A DNA stretch of 64,000 nucleotides from Catellatospora citrea (GTDB lineage: Bacteria; Actinomycetota; Actinomycetes; Mycobacteriales; Micromonosporaceae), in the NCBI RefSeq assembly GCF_003610235.1, contig NZ_RAPR01000001.1, positions 930,001 to 994,000 of the forward strand. The letters are read 5' to 3'. Under the pieces are notes generated by a model. The model was not told where the DNA came from. It searched no databases and saw only the letters and a program-made list of their open reading frames with translations. Shown here in pieces: positions 54,154-63,367 of this stretch (position 1 is its first letter; every line of letters starts with the position of its first letter). Both the position numbers and the translations under genes were made by a program.

Positions 54154-54852
54154 TCAGACGGCGCGGGTGGCGTCCACGACCCGGCGCACCTCGTCGCCGT
54201 CGGTGGCCTCACGGCCGTCGCGGTGCACCGGTGCGCGCAGGTGCAGCTCCCGTGCCCCGGTCCGGTCGAGCACCTGCCGGACGTTGTGCGATCGGATGCC
54301 GCCCGCGGCGATGACGCGCAGCCGGTCGCCGGCGCGTTCCCGCAGCGCGGCGATACGCGCCGCGCCGTCCAGTGCGGTGGGGGCCGCGCCGGAGGTGAGC
54401 ACCGCGTCCGCGCCGAGGTCGATGATCTCCTCAAGCGCTGTGAGCTGGTCGTGCACCTCGTCGAAGGCCTTGTGCACGGTCACCGGCAGCGGCCCGGCCG
54501 CCTCGATCAGGCGGCGCAGGACGGCCCGGTCGAGGCCGCCGTCGCCGGTCACCGCGCCGACGACCACCCCGAGCGCGAGCCCGTGCGGGTTGGGCAGGGC
54601 GCGGACGGCGGCGATGTCGGCGAGCATGACCTGCTCCTCGACCTCGCTGACCCGGAAGTCGCCACCGCGGGGACGGACCATGACCCGTAGCCCCGCGCTG
54701 CGCAGGCAGCGGAGGGCCACCTCGACGGCGCCCAGGCTCGGGGTGGTGCCGCCCTGGCCGAGATCGGCGCACAGTTCCAGCCGGTCGGCTCCGGCCGCCT
54801 CCGCCACCAGCGCGGTCGGCACGTCGCTCACGCAGATCTCCACCGTCGTCAC
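54154..54852 (-). CDS. cutC: CutC-family copper homeostasis protein
   Basis: A 232-residue TIM-barrel protein of the CutC family: VEICVSDVPTALVAEAAGADRLELCADLGQGGTTPS at the N-terminus, VMVRPRGGDF, VVVGAVTGDGGLD, VHKAFDEVHDQ, GADAVLTSGAAPTALDG and RVIAAGGIRSHNV. The name reflects an early copper phenotype; the enzymatic role is still debated. ATG 54852. It diverges from the M81 peptidase gene. Confidence 0.92.
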   Translation of the reverse strand: MTTVEICVSDVPTALVAEAAGADRLELCADLGQGGTTPSLGAVEVALRCLRSAGLRVMVRPRGGDFRVSEVEEQVMLADIAAVRALPNPHGLALGVVVGAVTGDGGLDRAVLRRLIEAAGPLPVTVHKAFDEVHDQLTALEEIIDLGADAVLTSGAAPTALDGAARIAALRERAGDRLRVIAAGGIRSHNVRQVLDRTGARELHLRAPVHRDGREATDGDEVRRVVDATRAV

Positions 54853-54978
54853 GGCGCAGAATGTATCCCCGAAGCCCGGCGACGGCGCAGGCCACCCTCC
54901 GTCAATCGGTCGCTTTCAGCAGGATACGGTCCAAGTCCGGCCGATCACGGTACGCCTACGCCGAGCTAGGAGCCGACC

Positions 54979-56442
54979 ATGTCCCGCCCCCTCCGCATCG
55001 CCATCGGTGGCATTCACATCGAGTCCAGCACGTTCTCCCCGCACCTGAGCACGGCCGCCGACTTCGAGGTCACCCGCGGCGACGCCCTGCTGGCACGCTA
55101 CGACTGGCTCGCCCGGCCGTGGGCCGCCGACGTCGAATGGATCCCGCTCGTGCACGCCCGCGCCCTGCCCGGCGGAGCGGTCGAGCCCGCGGCCTACGAG
55201 GCGTGGGCGGCCGAGATCGTGCACGGGCTCACCGCGGCCGGACCGCTGGACGGCATGCTGGTCGACTTCCACGGGGCGATGAGCGTCGTCGGACGCGACG
55301 ACGCCGAGGGCGACCTGATCACCGCCATCCGATCCGCACTCGGGCCCCAGCCGTACGTGTCCACCGCGATGGACCTGCACGGCAACGTGTCCCGGGTGCT
55401 GTTCGACGCCTGCGACCTGCTCACCTGCTACCGGACCGCCCCGCACGTCGACGTGTGGGAGACCCGCGAACGCGCCGCCCGCAACCTGGTCGAGGCGCTG
55501 CGCCGGGGCCGGCGGCCGCACAAGGCGCTGGTCCACGTGCCGATCCTGCTGCCCGGCGAGAAGACCAGCACCCGCGAGGAACCGGCGCTCGGCCTGTACG
55601 CGCGCGTCCCGGAGATCGAGGCCCGCGACGGCATCGTCGACGCGGCGGTCTGGATCGGGTACGCCTGGGCCGACCAGGCCCGCTGCCAGGGCGCGGTCGT
55701 CGTCACCGGCACCGACGCGACGGCGACCGCCGCCGCGGCCCGCGAACTCGGGGAGCGCTTCTGGGCGGCCCGCGACGACTTCGCGTTCGTCGCCCCCACC
55801 GGCACAATGGACGAATGCCTCGACACCGCCCTGGCCGCGGTCACCGACCCGGCCCGGCGGCCGTTCTTCGTCAGCGACTCCGGTGACAACCCCGGGGCCG
55901 GCGGCGCCGACGACGTCACCTTCGCCGTGGAGCGCCTGCTGGCCCGGCCCGAGATCCGCGACGGTTCGCGCCGGGCCGTGTTCGCCTCGCTGGTGGACCC
56001 GCAGGCCGTCGCGGACGTCGCCGACCGGCCCCTCGGCTCGCCGGTGCGGGTGACGGCCGGCGGCCGCATCGACGCGCGCGACCCCGGGCCGCTGCTGCTG
56101 GACGGTGTGCTGGAGGCGGTCGCCGACGATCCCGACGGCGGACGGTGCGTCAGCGTGCGCGTCGGCGGGCTCAGCGTGTTCCTGACGTCGCGGCGGATGC
56201 AGTACCGGCTGCTGGAGTCGTACGCCCGGCTGGGGGTCGCGGTCGACGCGGTCGACGTCGTGGTGGTGAAGATCGGCTACCTGGAGCCCGAGCTGTTCGA
56301 CGCGGCAGGTGACTGGCTGCTCGCGCTGACGCCCGGCGGGGTCGACCAGGACCTCGCGCGGCTGCCGTACCGCAACGTGACGCGCCCGATGTTCCCCCTG
56401 GACCGCGACTTCACCGCGGACCTGACCGTCGTGACCGGATGA
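54979..56442 (+). CDS. M81-family metallopeptidase (MlrC-like)
   Basis: A 487-residue protein of the M81/MlrC family, named after the peptidase that completes microcystin breakdown. The N-terminal DUF1485 region has RIAIGGIHIESSTFSPHLS and GMLVDFHGAMSV (acidic/His pair for zinc); STAMDLHGNVS follows. The C-terminal MlrC_C domain has FFVSDSGDNPGAGGADD and ends VVTG. Most actinobacterial members have no known substrate. It starts at ATG 54979 with GAGCTAGGAG upstream. Confidence 0.9.
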   Translation: MSRPLRIAIGGIHIESSTFSPHLSTAADFEVTRGDALLARYDWLARPWAADVEWIPLVHARALPGGAVEPAAYEAWAAEIVHGLTAAGPLDGMLVDFHGAMSVVGRDDAEGDLITAIRSALGPQPYVSTAMDLHGNVSRVLFDACDLLTCYRTAPHVDVWETRERAARNLVEALRRGRRPHKALVHVPILLPGEKTSTREEPALGLYARVPEIEARDGIVDAAVWIGYAWADQARCQGAVVVTGTDATATAAAARELGERFWAARDDFAFVAPTGTMDECLDTALAAVTDPARRPFFVSDSGDNPGAGGADDVTFAVERLLARPEIRDGSRRAVFASLVDPQAVADVADRPLGSPVRVTAGGRIDARDPGPLLLDGVLEAVADDPDGGRCVSVRVGGLSVFLTSRRMQYRLLESYARLGVAVDAVDVVVVKIGYLEPELFDAAGDWLLALTPGGVDQDLARLPYRNVTRPMFPLDRDFTADLTVVTG

Positions 56443-56715
56443 TCACGGCGCGGGGGGCCAGGACCGGCAGCGCGAACGGCGCTCCTCACCCCGCCGCAAC
56501 GGCGTACACTCGCATGGATGTGCGCTCCATTCCTGTGCACGGATTCTGGCATGTAATTGTCGCCGACATCGCTGTACAGACCCCGGTCAAGGTCGCGCCC
56601 CAGTTGGGTTGTTGCAGCTCGATGCATTGATTCGGACAAGGGATCACGGCTCGTGGCATCGGTGCCGGAAGGTCGGGGACTAGAATTGGTCGCGGCCCTC
56701 CAGGAGGTTGATCGA

Positions 56716-58113
56716 ATGATGGATTCGACCTTTTACCGAAGCCCTCTCGAAGCCATCTCCGCGCCGATGGAAAGCCTCGCCTATGTCGCGGCTTTCGACC
56801 CCGCGGGCCGGCAGAAGGACGCCATCGCCGTGCTGGACTGTGACGCGGGCTCGGCGACGTACGGCGAAGTCGTCGGCTGGGCGGAGCTGCCGACCGCCGG
56901 GAACGAGCTGCACCACTTCGGCTGGAACGCCTGCTCCAGCGCGCTCTGTCACGGCGGGCACGCCGGCCACCTCGAACGCAGGTACCTCATCGTGCCGGGG
57001 CTCCGCTCATCGCGCACCTACATCCTCGACACCGAACCCGACCCGCGGGCGCCGACGGTGGTCCGCACCATCGAAGCCGGCGAACTCGCCGCCAAGGCCG
57101 GCTACTCCCGACCGCACACGCTGCACTGCGGGCCGGGTGCCATCTTCATGTCCGCGCTGGGCGGCGCCGACGGCGACGACGGCCCAGGCGGTGTGGCGCT
57201 GCTCGACCATGAGACGTTCGACGTGGTCGGGGCATGGGAGCAGGACCGCGGCGATCAGTACCTCGCCTACGACGTGTGGTGGCACCTGAACCACGACACG
57301 GTCGTCACCTCGGAGTGGGGCACTCCGTCGATGATCGAGAACGGTCTCCGTCCGGAGGATCTGCTCGGCCGCAGATTCGGTCACCACCTGAACTTCTGGA
57401 GCATGTCCCAGCGTCGCCTCCTGCAGCGCGTCGACCTCGGCGACGAGCACCAGATGGTGCTCGAACTGCGTCCGGCTCACGACCCGGCACAGGCATACGG
57501 CTTCGCCGGCGTCGTCATCAGCGTCGAGGACCTGTCCGCATCGGTGTGGCTGTGGCGCAAGGGCGAGGGCGGCTTCACCGCACACAAGATCATCACGATT
57601 CCGGCCGAACCCGCTGACCCGGCGCAGCTACCCCCGGCGCTCCAGCCCTTCGGGGCGGTGCCGCCGCTGGTCACCGACATCGACCTGTCCGTGGACGACC
57701 GCTGGCTCTACGTCTCGTGCTGGGGCACGGGAGAACTCAAGCAGTACGACGTGAGCGACCCGCTCCATCCCCGGGAGACCGCATCCGTGCGGCTCGGCGG
57801 GATCGTGCGACGGCAACCCCATCCGGCGGCACCCGACCTGCCCCTGTCCGGGGCACCGCAGATGATCGAGATAAGTCGCGATGGCAAGCGGGTCTACCTC
57901 ACCAACTCGCTGTACGCCGCCTGGGATGAGGTCTTCTACCCCGACGGGGTCGGGGCCTGGCTGACGAAGTTCGACGCCGACGTCGAGCGAGGCGGACTGA
58001 CCGCGGACGAGCGGTTCCTCCGGCACACCGACGACTTCCGCGGGCTGCGCGTGCACCAGGTGCGCCTGCAGGGCGGAGACGCCTCCAGCGACTCGTACTG
58101 CTTCACCGACTGA
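56716..58113 (+). CDS. Methanethiol oxidase / selenium-binding protein (SBP56 family)
   Basis: A 465-residue seven-bladed beta-propeller protein of the SBP56 family, which oxidises methanethiol to H2S, formaldehyde and H2O2. Family hallmarks are visible: NELHHFGWNACSSALCHGG, SRPHTLHCGPGAIFMSALG, VVTSEWGTPSMIENGL, FVS-type ISVEDLSASVWLW and SCWGTGELKQYDVSDP, and GAPQMIEISRDGKRVYLTNSLY. Full length matches known members. AGGAGG lies eight bases before ATG 56716. The upstream 273 bases hold no gene that I can see. The substrate is likely methanethiol or other C1 thiols, although bacterial members of this branch are little studied. Confidence 0.92.
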   Translation: MMDSTFYRSPLEAISAPMESLAYVAAFDPAGRQKDAIAVLDCDAGSATYGEVVGWAELPTAGNELHHFGWNACSSALCHGGHAGHLERRYLIVPGLRSSRTYILDTEPDPRAPTVVRTIEAGELAAKAGYSRPHTLHCGPGAIFMSALGGADGDDGPGGVALLDHETFDVVGAWEQDRGDQYLAYDVWWHLNHDTVVTSEWGTPSMIENGLRPEDLLGRRFGHHLNFWSMSQRRLLQRVDLGDEHQMVLELRPAHDPAQAYGFAGVVISVEDLSASVWLWRKGEGGFTAHKIITIPAEPADPAQLPPALQPFGAVPPLVTDIDLSVDDRWLYVSCWGTGELKQYDVSDPLHPRETASVRLGGIVRRQPHPAAPDLPLSGAPQMIEISRDGKRVYLTNSLYAAWDEVFYPDGVGAWLTKFDADVERGGLTADERFLRHTDDFRGLRVHQVRLQGGDASSDSYCFTD

Positions 58114-58131
58114 ACCGGGCACAGCCGGCCG

Positions 58132-59376
58132 TCAGCCGCGCATGAGGTGACTGCGCACCTCGTCGAGCCGCCGCACCAGGAACTCGCGCTCGATGTCGTT
58201 GTCCGTCAGCGCCAGCGCCTCCGCATAGGCCGCGGCCGCCTCCACCCATCGGGCCAGTCGGCGCAGAAGGTCGGCCCGAGCGGCGCTCAGGTAGCTGTAC
58301 GGAGCCAGGGCGGGCTCGGCGAGCAGGGACTCCATCAGGTCGAGCCCGGCGAGTGGGCCGTCGCGATAGCTCACGGCTACGGCCCGGTTCAGTGCCACCA
58401 CGGGCGAGGGCCAGAGTTCCAGAAGCACGTCGTACAGGCCGACGATCTCCGACCAGTCGGTGTCCTCCCAGCTGGGGGCCTCGGCGTGGACGGCGGCGAT
58501 CGCGGCCTCCACGGCGTACCGCGTCGGTGGCCGTCGCCGCAGGGCGTCGGTCACCAACGCCACGCCCTCGCTGATCTGCCTGGTGTCCCACCGGCTACGG
58601 TCCTGCTCCGCCAGGAGTTGCAGGCGTCCGGCGGCGTCGACGCGCGTGTCCCGGCGGGCGTCGGTGAGCAGGAGGAGCGCGAGCAGTGCGCCGGTCGAGC
58701 CGTCGGTGGGCATGAGCAGGTGCAGCATGCGGGCCAGGTTGATCGCCGCGTCGACGAGGTCGCGGCGGACGAGGTCCGGGCCGTTCGGGGCCGTGTGACC
58801 GGTCGTGAAGATCAGGTGGACCACCTCAAGGACGGCGTCGACCCGTTCGGCGAGTTGGTCCGGCGTGGGCACGCGGTAGGGAATCCGGGCGGCGGCGATC
58901 TTCTTCTTGGCCCGCGTGATCCGCGCGGCCATCGTCGCTTCCTGGGTCAGGAACGCGCGGGCCACCTCAGCCGTCGAGAGGCCGCAGATCAGCCGCAGCG
59001 TCAGGGCGACCTGCGCGTCGCGGGACAGCGTCGGGTGGCAGCAGGTGAAGACGAGCCGCAGGCGGTCATCGTCGAGCAGGCCGTCCTCCGGTCCCGGCGC
59101 CGCGTCGTCGGACACCAACAGCGGCAGCGTCCGGCGCAGCAGCGCGTCCCGGCGCATGGCGTCCACCGCCCGGTTGCGTGCCGTGGTGGTGAGCCAGGCG
59201 CCCGGCCGGTCCGGCACACCGGTCTGCGGCCAGGTCCGCAGCGCCTGCGCGTATGCCTCCTGGGCACACTCCTCCGCGAGGTCGAGATCGCGGGTCAGGT
59301 ATGCCGTGGCGGCGAGCACCTGGGCCCACTCGCGGCGGTGTGCCTGCGCCACCGCCGCGACGACAGCATCGCTCAT
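58132..59376 (-). CDS. ECF42-type sigma factor with C-terminal TPR extension
   Basis: A 414-residue RNA polymerase sigma factor. Sigma-2 (about 10-75, DLAEECAQEAYAQALRTWP) and sigma-4 (LRLICGLSTAEVARAFLTQEATMAARITRAKKKI, about 135-170) are followed by a 230-residue helical extension (DUF6596 and TPR-like; WDTRQISEGVALVTDAL, VGLYDVLLELWPSPVVALNRAVAV, YLSAARADLLRRLARWVEAAAAYAEAL). This architecture, next to a YCII-domain gene, defines group ECF42. In this group no anti-sigma factor is found; the extension or DGPF/YCII partner is thought to control it. ATG 59376 overlaps the YCII stop by four bases. Confidence 0.95.
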   Translation of the reverse strand: MSDAVVAAVAQAHRREWAQVLAATAYLTRDLDLAEECAQEAYAQALRTWPQTGVPDRPGAWLTTTARNRAVDAMRRDALLRRTLPLLVSDDAAPGPEDGLLDDDRLRLVFTCCHPTLSRDAQVALTLRLICGLSTAEVARAFLTQEATMAARITRAKKKIAAARIPYRVPTPDQLAERVDAVLEVVHLIFTTGHTAPNGPDLVRRDLVDAAINLARMLHLLMPTDGSTGALLALLLLTDARRDTRVDAAGRLQLLAEQDRSRWDTRQISEGVALVTDALRRRPPTRYAVEAAIAAVHAEAPSWEDTDWSEIVGLYDVLLELWPSPVVALNRAVAVSYRDGPLAGLDLMESLLAEPALAPYSYLSAARADLLRRLARWVEAAAAYAEALALTDNDIEREFLVRRLDEVRSHLMRG

Positions 59377-59729
59377 CCGTGTTCGACGACCGGGCGGATC
59401 TCGACACCGCTGTGTCCGTCGGCGAGCTCCGGCAGGAGCCTGGCGAGCCTGACCACCTCGTCCAGGTCGGCGGCCTCGACGAGGTAGTACCCGCCGAGGG
59501 CTTCCTTCGTCTCCAGGAACGGACCATCCGTGGCGGTGATCCGACCGCCCGGGTCGGCGCGCAGCGTCGTCGCCACCGACGCCTCGGTCAACTCGTTCCC
59601 GCCGAGGACCGCGGTGCCGGCCGCGGCCGCGAAGGCCCGGTGGCCTGCGTCGTTGCGCAACCGGTCCTGCGGGGAGCGTCCGGCCCACACGCGTTCGTCG
59701 CCGAAGATCAGGAGCAGGTACTTGGCCAT
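59373..59729 (-). CDS. YCII/DGPF-domain protein, ECF42 partner
   Basis: A 118-residue dimeric alpha/beta-barrel protein (MAKYLLLIFGDE at the start, RITATDGPFLETKEALGGYYLVEAADLDEVVRLARL in the middle). The DGPF signature is complete (TDGPFLETKE). Its role is unknown, but such proteins are almost always encoded with ECF42 sigma factors. It precedes the sigma gene with a four-base overlap. Confidence 0.93.
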   Translation of the reverse strand: MAKYLLLIFGDERVWAGRSPQDRLRNDAGHRAFAAAAGTAVLGGNELTEASVATTLRADPGGRITATDGPFLETKEALGGYYLVEAADLDEVVRLARLLPELADGHSGVEIRPVVEHG

Positions 59730-59984
59730 GTCACACGTCCCATCGTCGGGGTCCTTGCGACCCATCTGCAGGAACGACGAACCGGTACACCCTCGGATCG
59801 ACACCGCGGGCGTACGTTCGTCGCCGAACTGGTCGAAGCTCAGCACAACGATGCGTCGTCGGTTCCGGCAGGCCGCTGAGGCTCATCCGACGGGACCACG
59901 GTGAAGTCGCCGCTGCCCTTCCCCGGCATCGCCAAGCCGACCTCCAGCAGGCCTACCATGACCGCCACCCGGTGGCCACGGAAG

Positions 59985-62561
59985 TCACGATGCCGTCCTT
60001 CCAGCAGGCAGAGCCTCCGGAACGCGGTCGGGAGCCTGCGCCGTGGGCAGCGACAGGACCATGGTCAGGCCGCCGCCTGGCGTCGACTCCGGGGTCAGGG
60101 TGCCGTCCATGGCTTCGCTCAGGCCGCGGGCCAGGGCCAGGCCGAGGCCGACGCCGGTGTCGTTGCTGCGGTCGCCCGCGCGCTGGAACGGCAGGAACAC
60201 CCGGTCCCATTCCGCTTCGGGGATGCCTGGGCCGTGGTCGACGATGCGCAGTTCGACGCGACCGGCGTGCTCGCTGGCCTTGACCAGGGGCGGCCGGTCG
60301 GGCGGGCTGTAGCGCAGCGCGTTGCCGATGACGTTGACCAGGACCCGTTCCAGGAGCCCGGGGTCGGCGCGCACGGCGGGCAGGTCGGCGGGAATGCGCA
60401 TGCGCACCTCCCGGCCGGCGGTGCCGAGTTCGTCCAGCGCGTGCGGCACGACCTCTTCCAAGCCCATGGCGCGCCGGGACACGCCCAGGACTCCGGCCTG
60501 CAGGCGGCTCATGTCGAGCAGGTTCTCGACGAGCCGGTTGAGCCGGTTCAGGGATTCGGCGGCGGTGGCCAGCAGTTCGGTGCGGTCGGCTTCGTCGAAG
60601 TCGACTTCGTTGCTGGCCAGGCTGTCGACCGCGGCTTTCGCCGAGGCCAGCGGGGTACGCAGGTCGTGGCTGACGGCGGCGAGCAGCGCGGTGCGCATAC
60701 GGTCGGCTTCGGCCAGTGGCTGGGCGGCGGCGGCCTGCTCGGCGAGGCGCTCCTGGCGCAGGGCGAGCGCGGCCTGGGAGGCGAACGCCTCCAGGATGCG
60801 GCGGTCCGCCGCGGCCAGCGGACGGCCGCGCAGGACGAGGGTCAGGTTCTCGCTGACCGGCACGTCGGTGTCGGCCTCGCCGGGGGCGAAGCACGGCTGC
60901 CCGCCGACGGTCGCCACGACCCTCCACATCGACATCTCCTGGCGGCGGTCGGGGCTGTGCGGGGCGTCGTCACGCGCCTCCAGCAGGGTGACCGACTCCA
61001 GGCCGAACGTCTCCTGCAAGCGGTCCAGCAGCGCGGTCAGCGGCCGGTCGCCGCGCAGGATGCTGCCGGCGACGGTGGCCAGGGTCTGCGCCTCCGCGCC
61101 GGCCTGGGCGGCTTCGCGGGTGCGGCGGGCGGCCTTGTCCACGGTGGCGCTCACCGCGATCGCCACGACGACGAACACGGCCAGGGCGAGCAGGTTCTCC
61201 CGTTCGGCGATGGTCCACTGCCGTATCGGCGGGACGAAGAAGTAGTTGAGCAGCGCCGATCCGCCGATGGCGGCGAGGATGGCCGGCCACATGCCGCCGA
61301 CCAGTGCCACGGCGACGACGGCGGCGAGGAACAGCAGGATGTCGGTGCCGAGGTTGAGGTCGCTGAACTGATACAGCACCAGGGCCAGCAGGGGCAGCCC
61401 GAGCACGGCCAGGGCGTATCCGGCCAGCAGGCGGCGGGTGGACAGGGCGCTGGTGGCCGACGGCTGGGCGAGCCGGCCGCGACGGGCCTCGGCGTGGGTG
61501 ACCAGGTGCACGTCGATGGCGCCGGACTCGGCGGTGGTGGTGACCCCGACGCCGCGCGAGAAGATCTGCGCGAACCTGCCCCGCCGGCTGGCGCCGAGCA
61601 CGAGCTGGGTGGCGTTGACGCCGCGGGCGAAGTCGAGCAGCGCACCGGGCACGTCGGTGCCGATGACCTGGTGGTAGGTGCCGCCCATGCTCTCGACGAG
61701 GATGCGCTGCTTGGCCAGCAGCGCCGGGTCGGCACCGGCGAGGCCGTCGTTGCGGGACACGTGCACGGCGAGCAGGTCCGCGCCGCGGGCGCGGTCGGCG
61801 ATGCGGGCGGCGCGGCGGATGAGGGTGTCGCCCTCGGGTCCGCCGGTGAGCGCGACGACGACCCGCTCGCGCGCCTCCCACGTCGCGTCGATCCTGTGGT
61901 CGGCGCGGTAGCGGTCCAGTTGCTCGTCCACCTTGTCGGCCAGCCACAGCAGGGCCAGCTCGCGCAGGGCGGTGAGGTTGCCGACGCGGAAGTAGTTGCC
62001 CAGTGCGGCGTCGATCTTCTCGGGGCGGTAGACGTTGCCGTGCGCCATGCGGCGGCGTAGCGCCTCCGGCGTCATGTCGATCAGCTCGACCTGCTCGGCG
62101 CGGCGTACGACCTCGTCGGGCACCGTCTCGCGCTGCGGCACGCCCGTGATGGTCTGCACCACGTCGTTGAGCGACTCCAGGTGCTGGATGTTCAGCGTGG
62201 ACAGCACGTGGATGCCGGCGTCGAGCAGCTCGTTGATGTCCTGCCAGCGTTTGGCGTTGCGGCAGCCGGGCACGTTGGTGTGCGCGAGCTCGTCGACCAG
62301 GACGACCTCGGGGCGGCGGGCGAGGATGGCGTCGACGTCCATCTCGGTGAAGGTCGCGCCGCGGTACTCGATGGTGCGCCGGTCGATCAACTCCAGGTCG
62401 CCGATCATCTCCAGGGTGTGCTGGCGCCCGTGGGTCTCCACGAAGCCGACGGCGACATCGGTGCCGCGGTCACGGCGGCGCTGCGCCTCTTCGAGCATGG
62501 CGTACGTCTTGCCGACGCCGGGCGCGGCGCCGAGGTAGATCCGCAGCTGGCCTCGCGACAT
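59985..62561 (-). CDS. kdpD: KdpD-family sensor histidine kinase
   Basis: An 858-residue K+-responsive sensor kinase. The N-terminal KdpD domain has Walker A GAAPGVGKT and a DELAHTN motif, followed by a universal-stress-like domain (about 225-350, VVVALTGGPEGDTLIRRA). Four membrane helices of the DUF4118 type (about 380-480, LPLLALVLYQFSDLNLGTDILLFLA onward), a GAF region, the HisKA domain (AVSHDLRTPLASAKAAV) and the HATPase domain (VIGNALRYSPP, DHGPGIPEAEW, VGLGLALARGL) follow. ATG 62561 starts at the ATP-binding domain; a longer frame to 62657 crosses a hairpin. There is no kdpE or kdpFABC in the window, and the gene is followed by the unrelated YCII unit, so it may act with a distant response regulator. 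Confidence 0.93.
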   Translation of the reverse strand: MSRGQLRIYLGAAPGVGKTYAMLEEAQRRRDRGTDVAVGFVETHGRQHTLEMIGDLELIDRRTIEYRGATFTEMDVDAILARRPEVVLVDELAHTNVPGCRNAKRWQDINELLDAGIHVLSTLNIQHLESLNDVVQTITGVPQRETVPDEVVRRAEQVELIDMTPEALRRRMAHGNVYRPEKIDAALGNYFRVGNLTALRELALLWLADKVDEQLDRYRADHRIDATWEARERVVVALTGGPEGDTLIRRAARIADRARGADLLAVHVSRNDGLAGADPALLAKQRILVESMGGTYHQVIGTDVPGALLDFARGVNATQLVLGASRRGRFAQIFSRGVGVTTTAESGAIDVHLVTHAEARRGRLAQPSATSALSTRRLLAGYALAVLGLPLLALVLYQFSDLNLGTDILLFLAAVVAVALVGGMWPAILAAIGGSALLNYFFVPPIRQWTIAERENLLALAVFVVVAIAVSATVDKAARRTREAAQAGAEAQTLATVAGSILRGDRPLTALLDRLQETFGLESVTLLEARDDAPHSPDRRQEMSMWRVVATVGGQPCFAPGEADTDVPVSENLTLVLRGRPLAAADRRILEAFASQAALALRQERLAEQAAAAQPLAEADRMRTALLAAVSHDLRTPLASAKAAVDSLASNEVDFDEADRTELLATAAESLNRLNRLVENLLDMSRLQAGVLGVSRRAMGLEEVVPHALDELGTAGREVRMRIPADLPAVRADPGLLERVLVNVIGNALRYSPPDRPPLVKASEHAGRVELRIVDHGPGIPEAEWDRVFLPFQRAGDRSNDTGVGLGLALARGLSEAMDGTLTPESTPGGGLTMVLSLPTAQAPDRVPEALPAGRTAS

Positions 62562-62589
62562 TCGCTGGTCCTGTCCCCTCGCTTGCCGG

Positions 62590-62622
62590 GGAGGGGCTCC
62601 TTCACCGTGAAGGAGCCCCTCC
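62590..62622. terminator. Hairpin in the leader upstream of kdpD
   Basis: GGAGGGGCTCCTTCAC at 62590-62605 and its complement at 62607-62622, a 16-base inverted repeat around one base, that is, a 13-14-bp stem with a short loop. It lies 29 bases before the kdpD start codon on the minus strand. It may terminate the upstream transcript or attenuate kdpD. Confidence 0.65.
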
Positions 62623-62809
62623 ATCCCTGTCACCAAGCCGACCAGGTTGGCAGTCACCGTCGTTCCGCTTCCGTTCGCGGGCTGACCCGGAGTAATCCCA
62701 TCCCAGCTCCGGTCGGCGGGTAAGTGCTCTTGACGGCATCGCTACGCCCGTCCCGGCTTTCTTGACGGCCCTTTGACGGGCGTGTGAGCCGCGCCTCCGG
62801 GCCGGGCCG

Positions 62810-63364
62810 TCAGTCGCGGGCGCCGCCGTGGGCAGGCTCGCCGAGCGCCGCGAGCGCCTGCTCGGGATCGTCGACGCTGACGGTGAGGGTCCGGCCCGTG
62901 TCCAGCAGCAGCTGCAGCGCCGGCCCGGTGCGCACCACGTGACAGGCGCGCAGAGGTGGCGCCAGCCACCAGAACAGGTCCCGCCAACTCGACTCGGCCT
63001 GCACGATCCGCACCGCCTGGATCGAGCCCGTGGCGATGTCGGCCGACAGCATCGGCACCGGCCAGCCGCGCAGCCGCACCCGGTGCCGGTCGATGCGCAG
63101 CACCAGCCGCCAGGTGGCGACGGCGCGGCCGGTGAGTGCCGCAGCGGCGTACAGGGCGAGCACGGCGGCGGTGATCGCGTACGCGCTGCCCAACACGCCC
63201 GCGCGAGGGGCGACCCCGTCGACGAGAGCCACCGTGGCGAGGCAGAGCCCGGCCGCGATCTCCAGCATGACCACCGAACGACGCCGGCCGCCGGCTCCGC
63301 CCTGCCATGTCCGGTCAGCCTGCCCGGCCGCGTGCTGGGGCGCCGCAGAGGACACGCCGTGCAC
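62810..63364 (-). CDS. Uncharacterised membrane protein, PH-like
   Basis: A 184-residue protein with two membrane helices (about 30-52 and 62-82) and a 100-residue soluble C-terminal domain (WRLVLRIDRHRVRLRGWPVPMLSADIATGSIQAVRIVQ, then LLLDTGRTLTVSVDDPEQALAAL) with the bPH/DUF304-type beta pattern. It lies 3 bases from the stop of the upstream DUF4118-like gene, so the two are probably co-transcribed. No function is known. The C-terminal charged Arg/Asp tail may be cytosolic. Confidence 0.6.
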   Translation of the reverse strand: MHGVSSAAPQHAAGQADRTWQGGAGGRRRSVVMLEIAAGLCLATVALVDGVAPRAGVLGSAYAITAAVLALYAAAALTGRAVATWRLVLRIDRHRVRLRGWPVPMLSADIATGSIQAVRIVQAESSWRDLFWWLAPPLRACHVVRTGPALQLLLDTGRTLTVSVDDPEQALAALGEPAHGGARD

Positions 63365-63367
63365 GGC

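Noticed and set aside
59847..59963. A 39-codon minus-strand frame between kdpD and the YCII gene (MVGLLEVGLAMPGKGSGDF...).
   Set aside because: Mixed third-position composition, no ribosome site, and no resemblance to anything known; most likely chance.
59901..62060. A plus-strand open frame of 719 codons across kdpD.
   Set aside because: Antisense shadow of the kinase; no domain or ribosome site.
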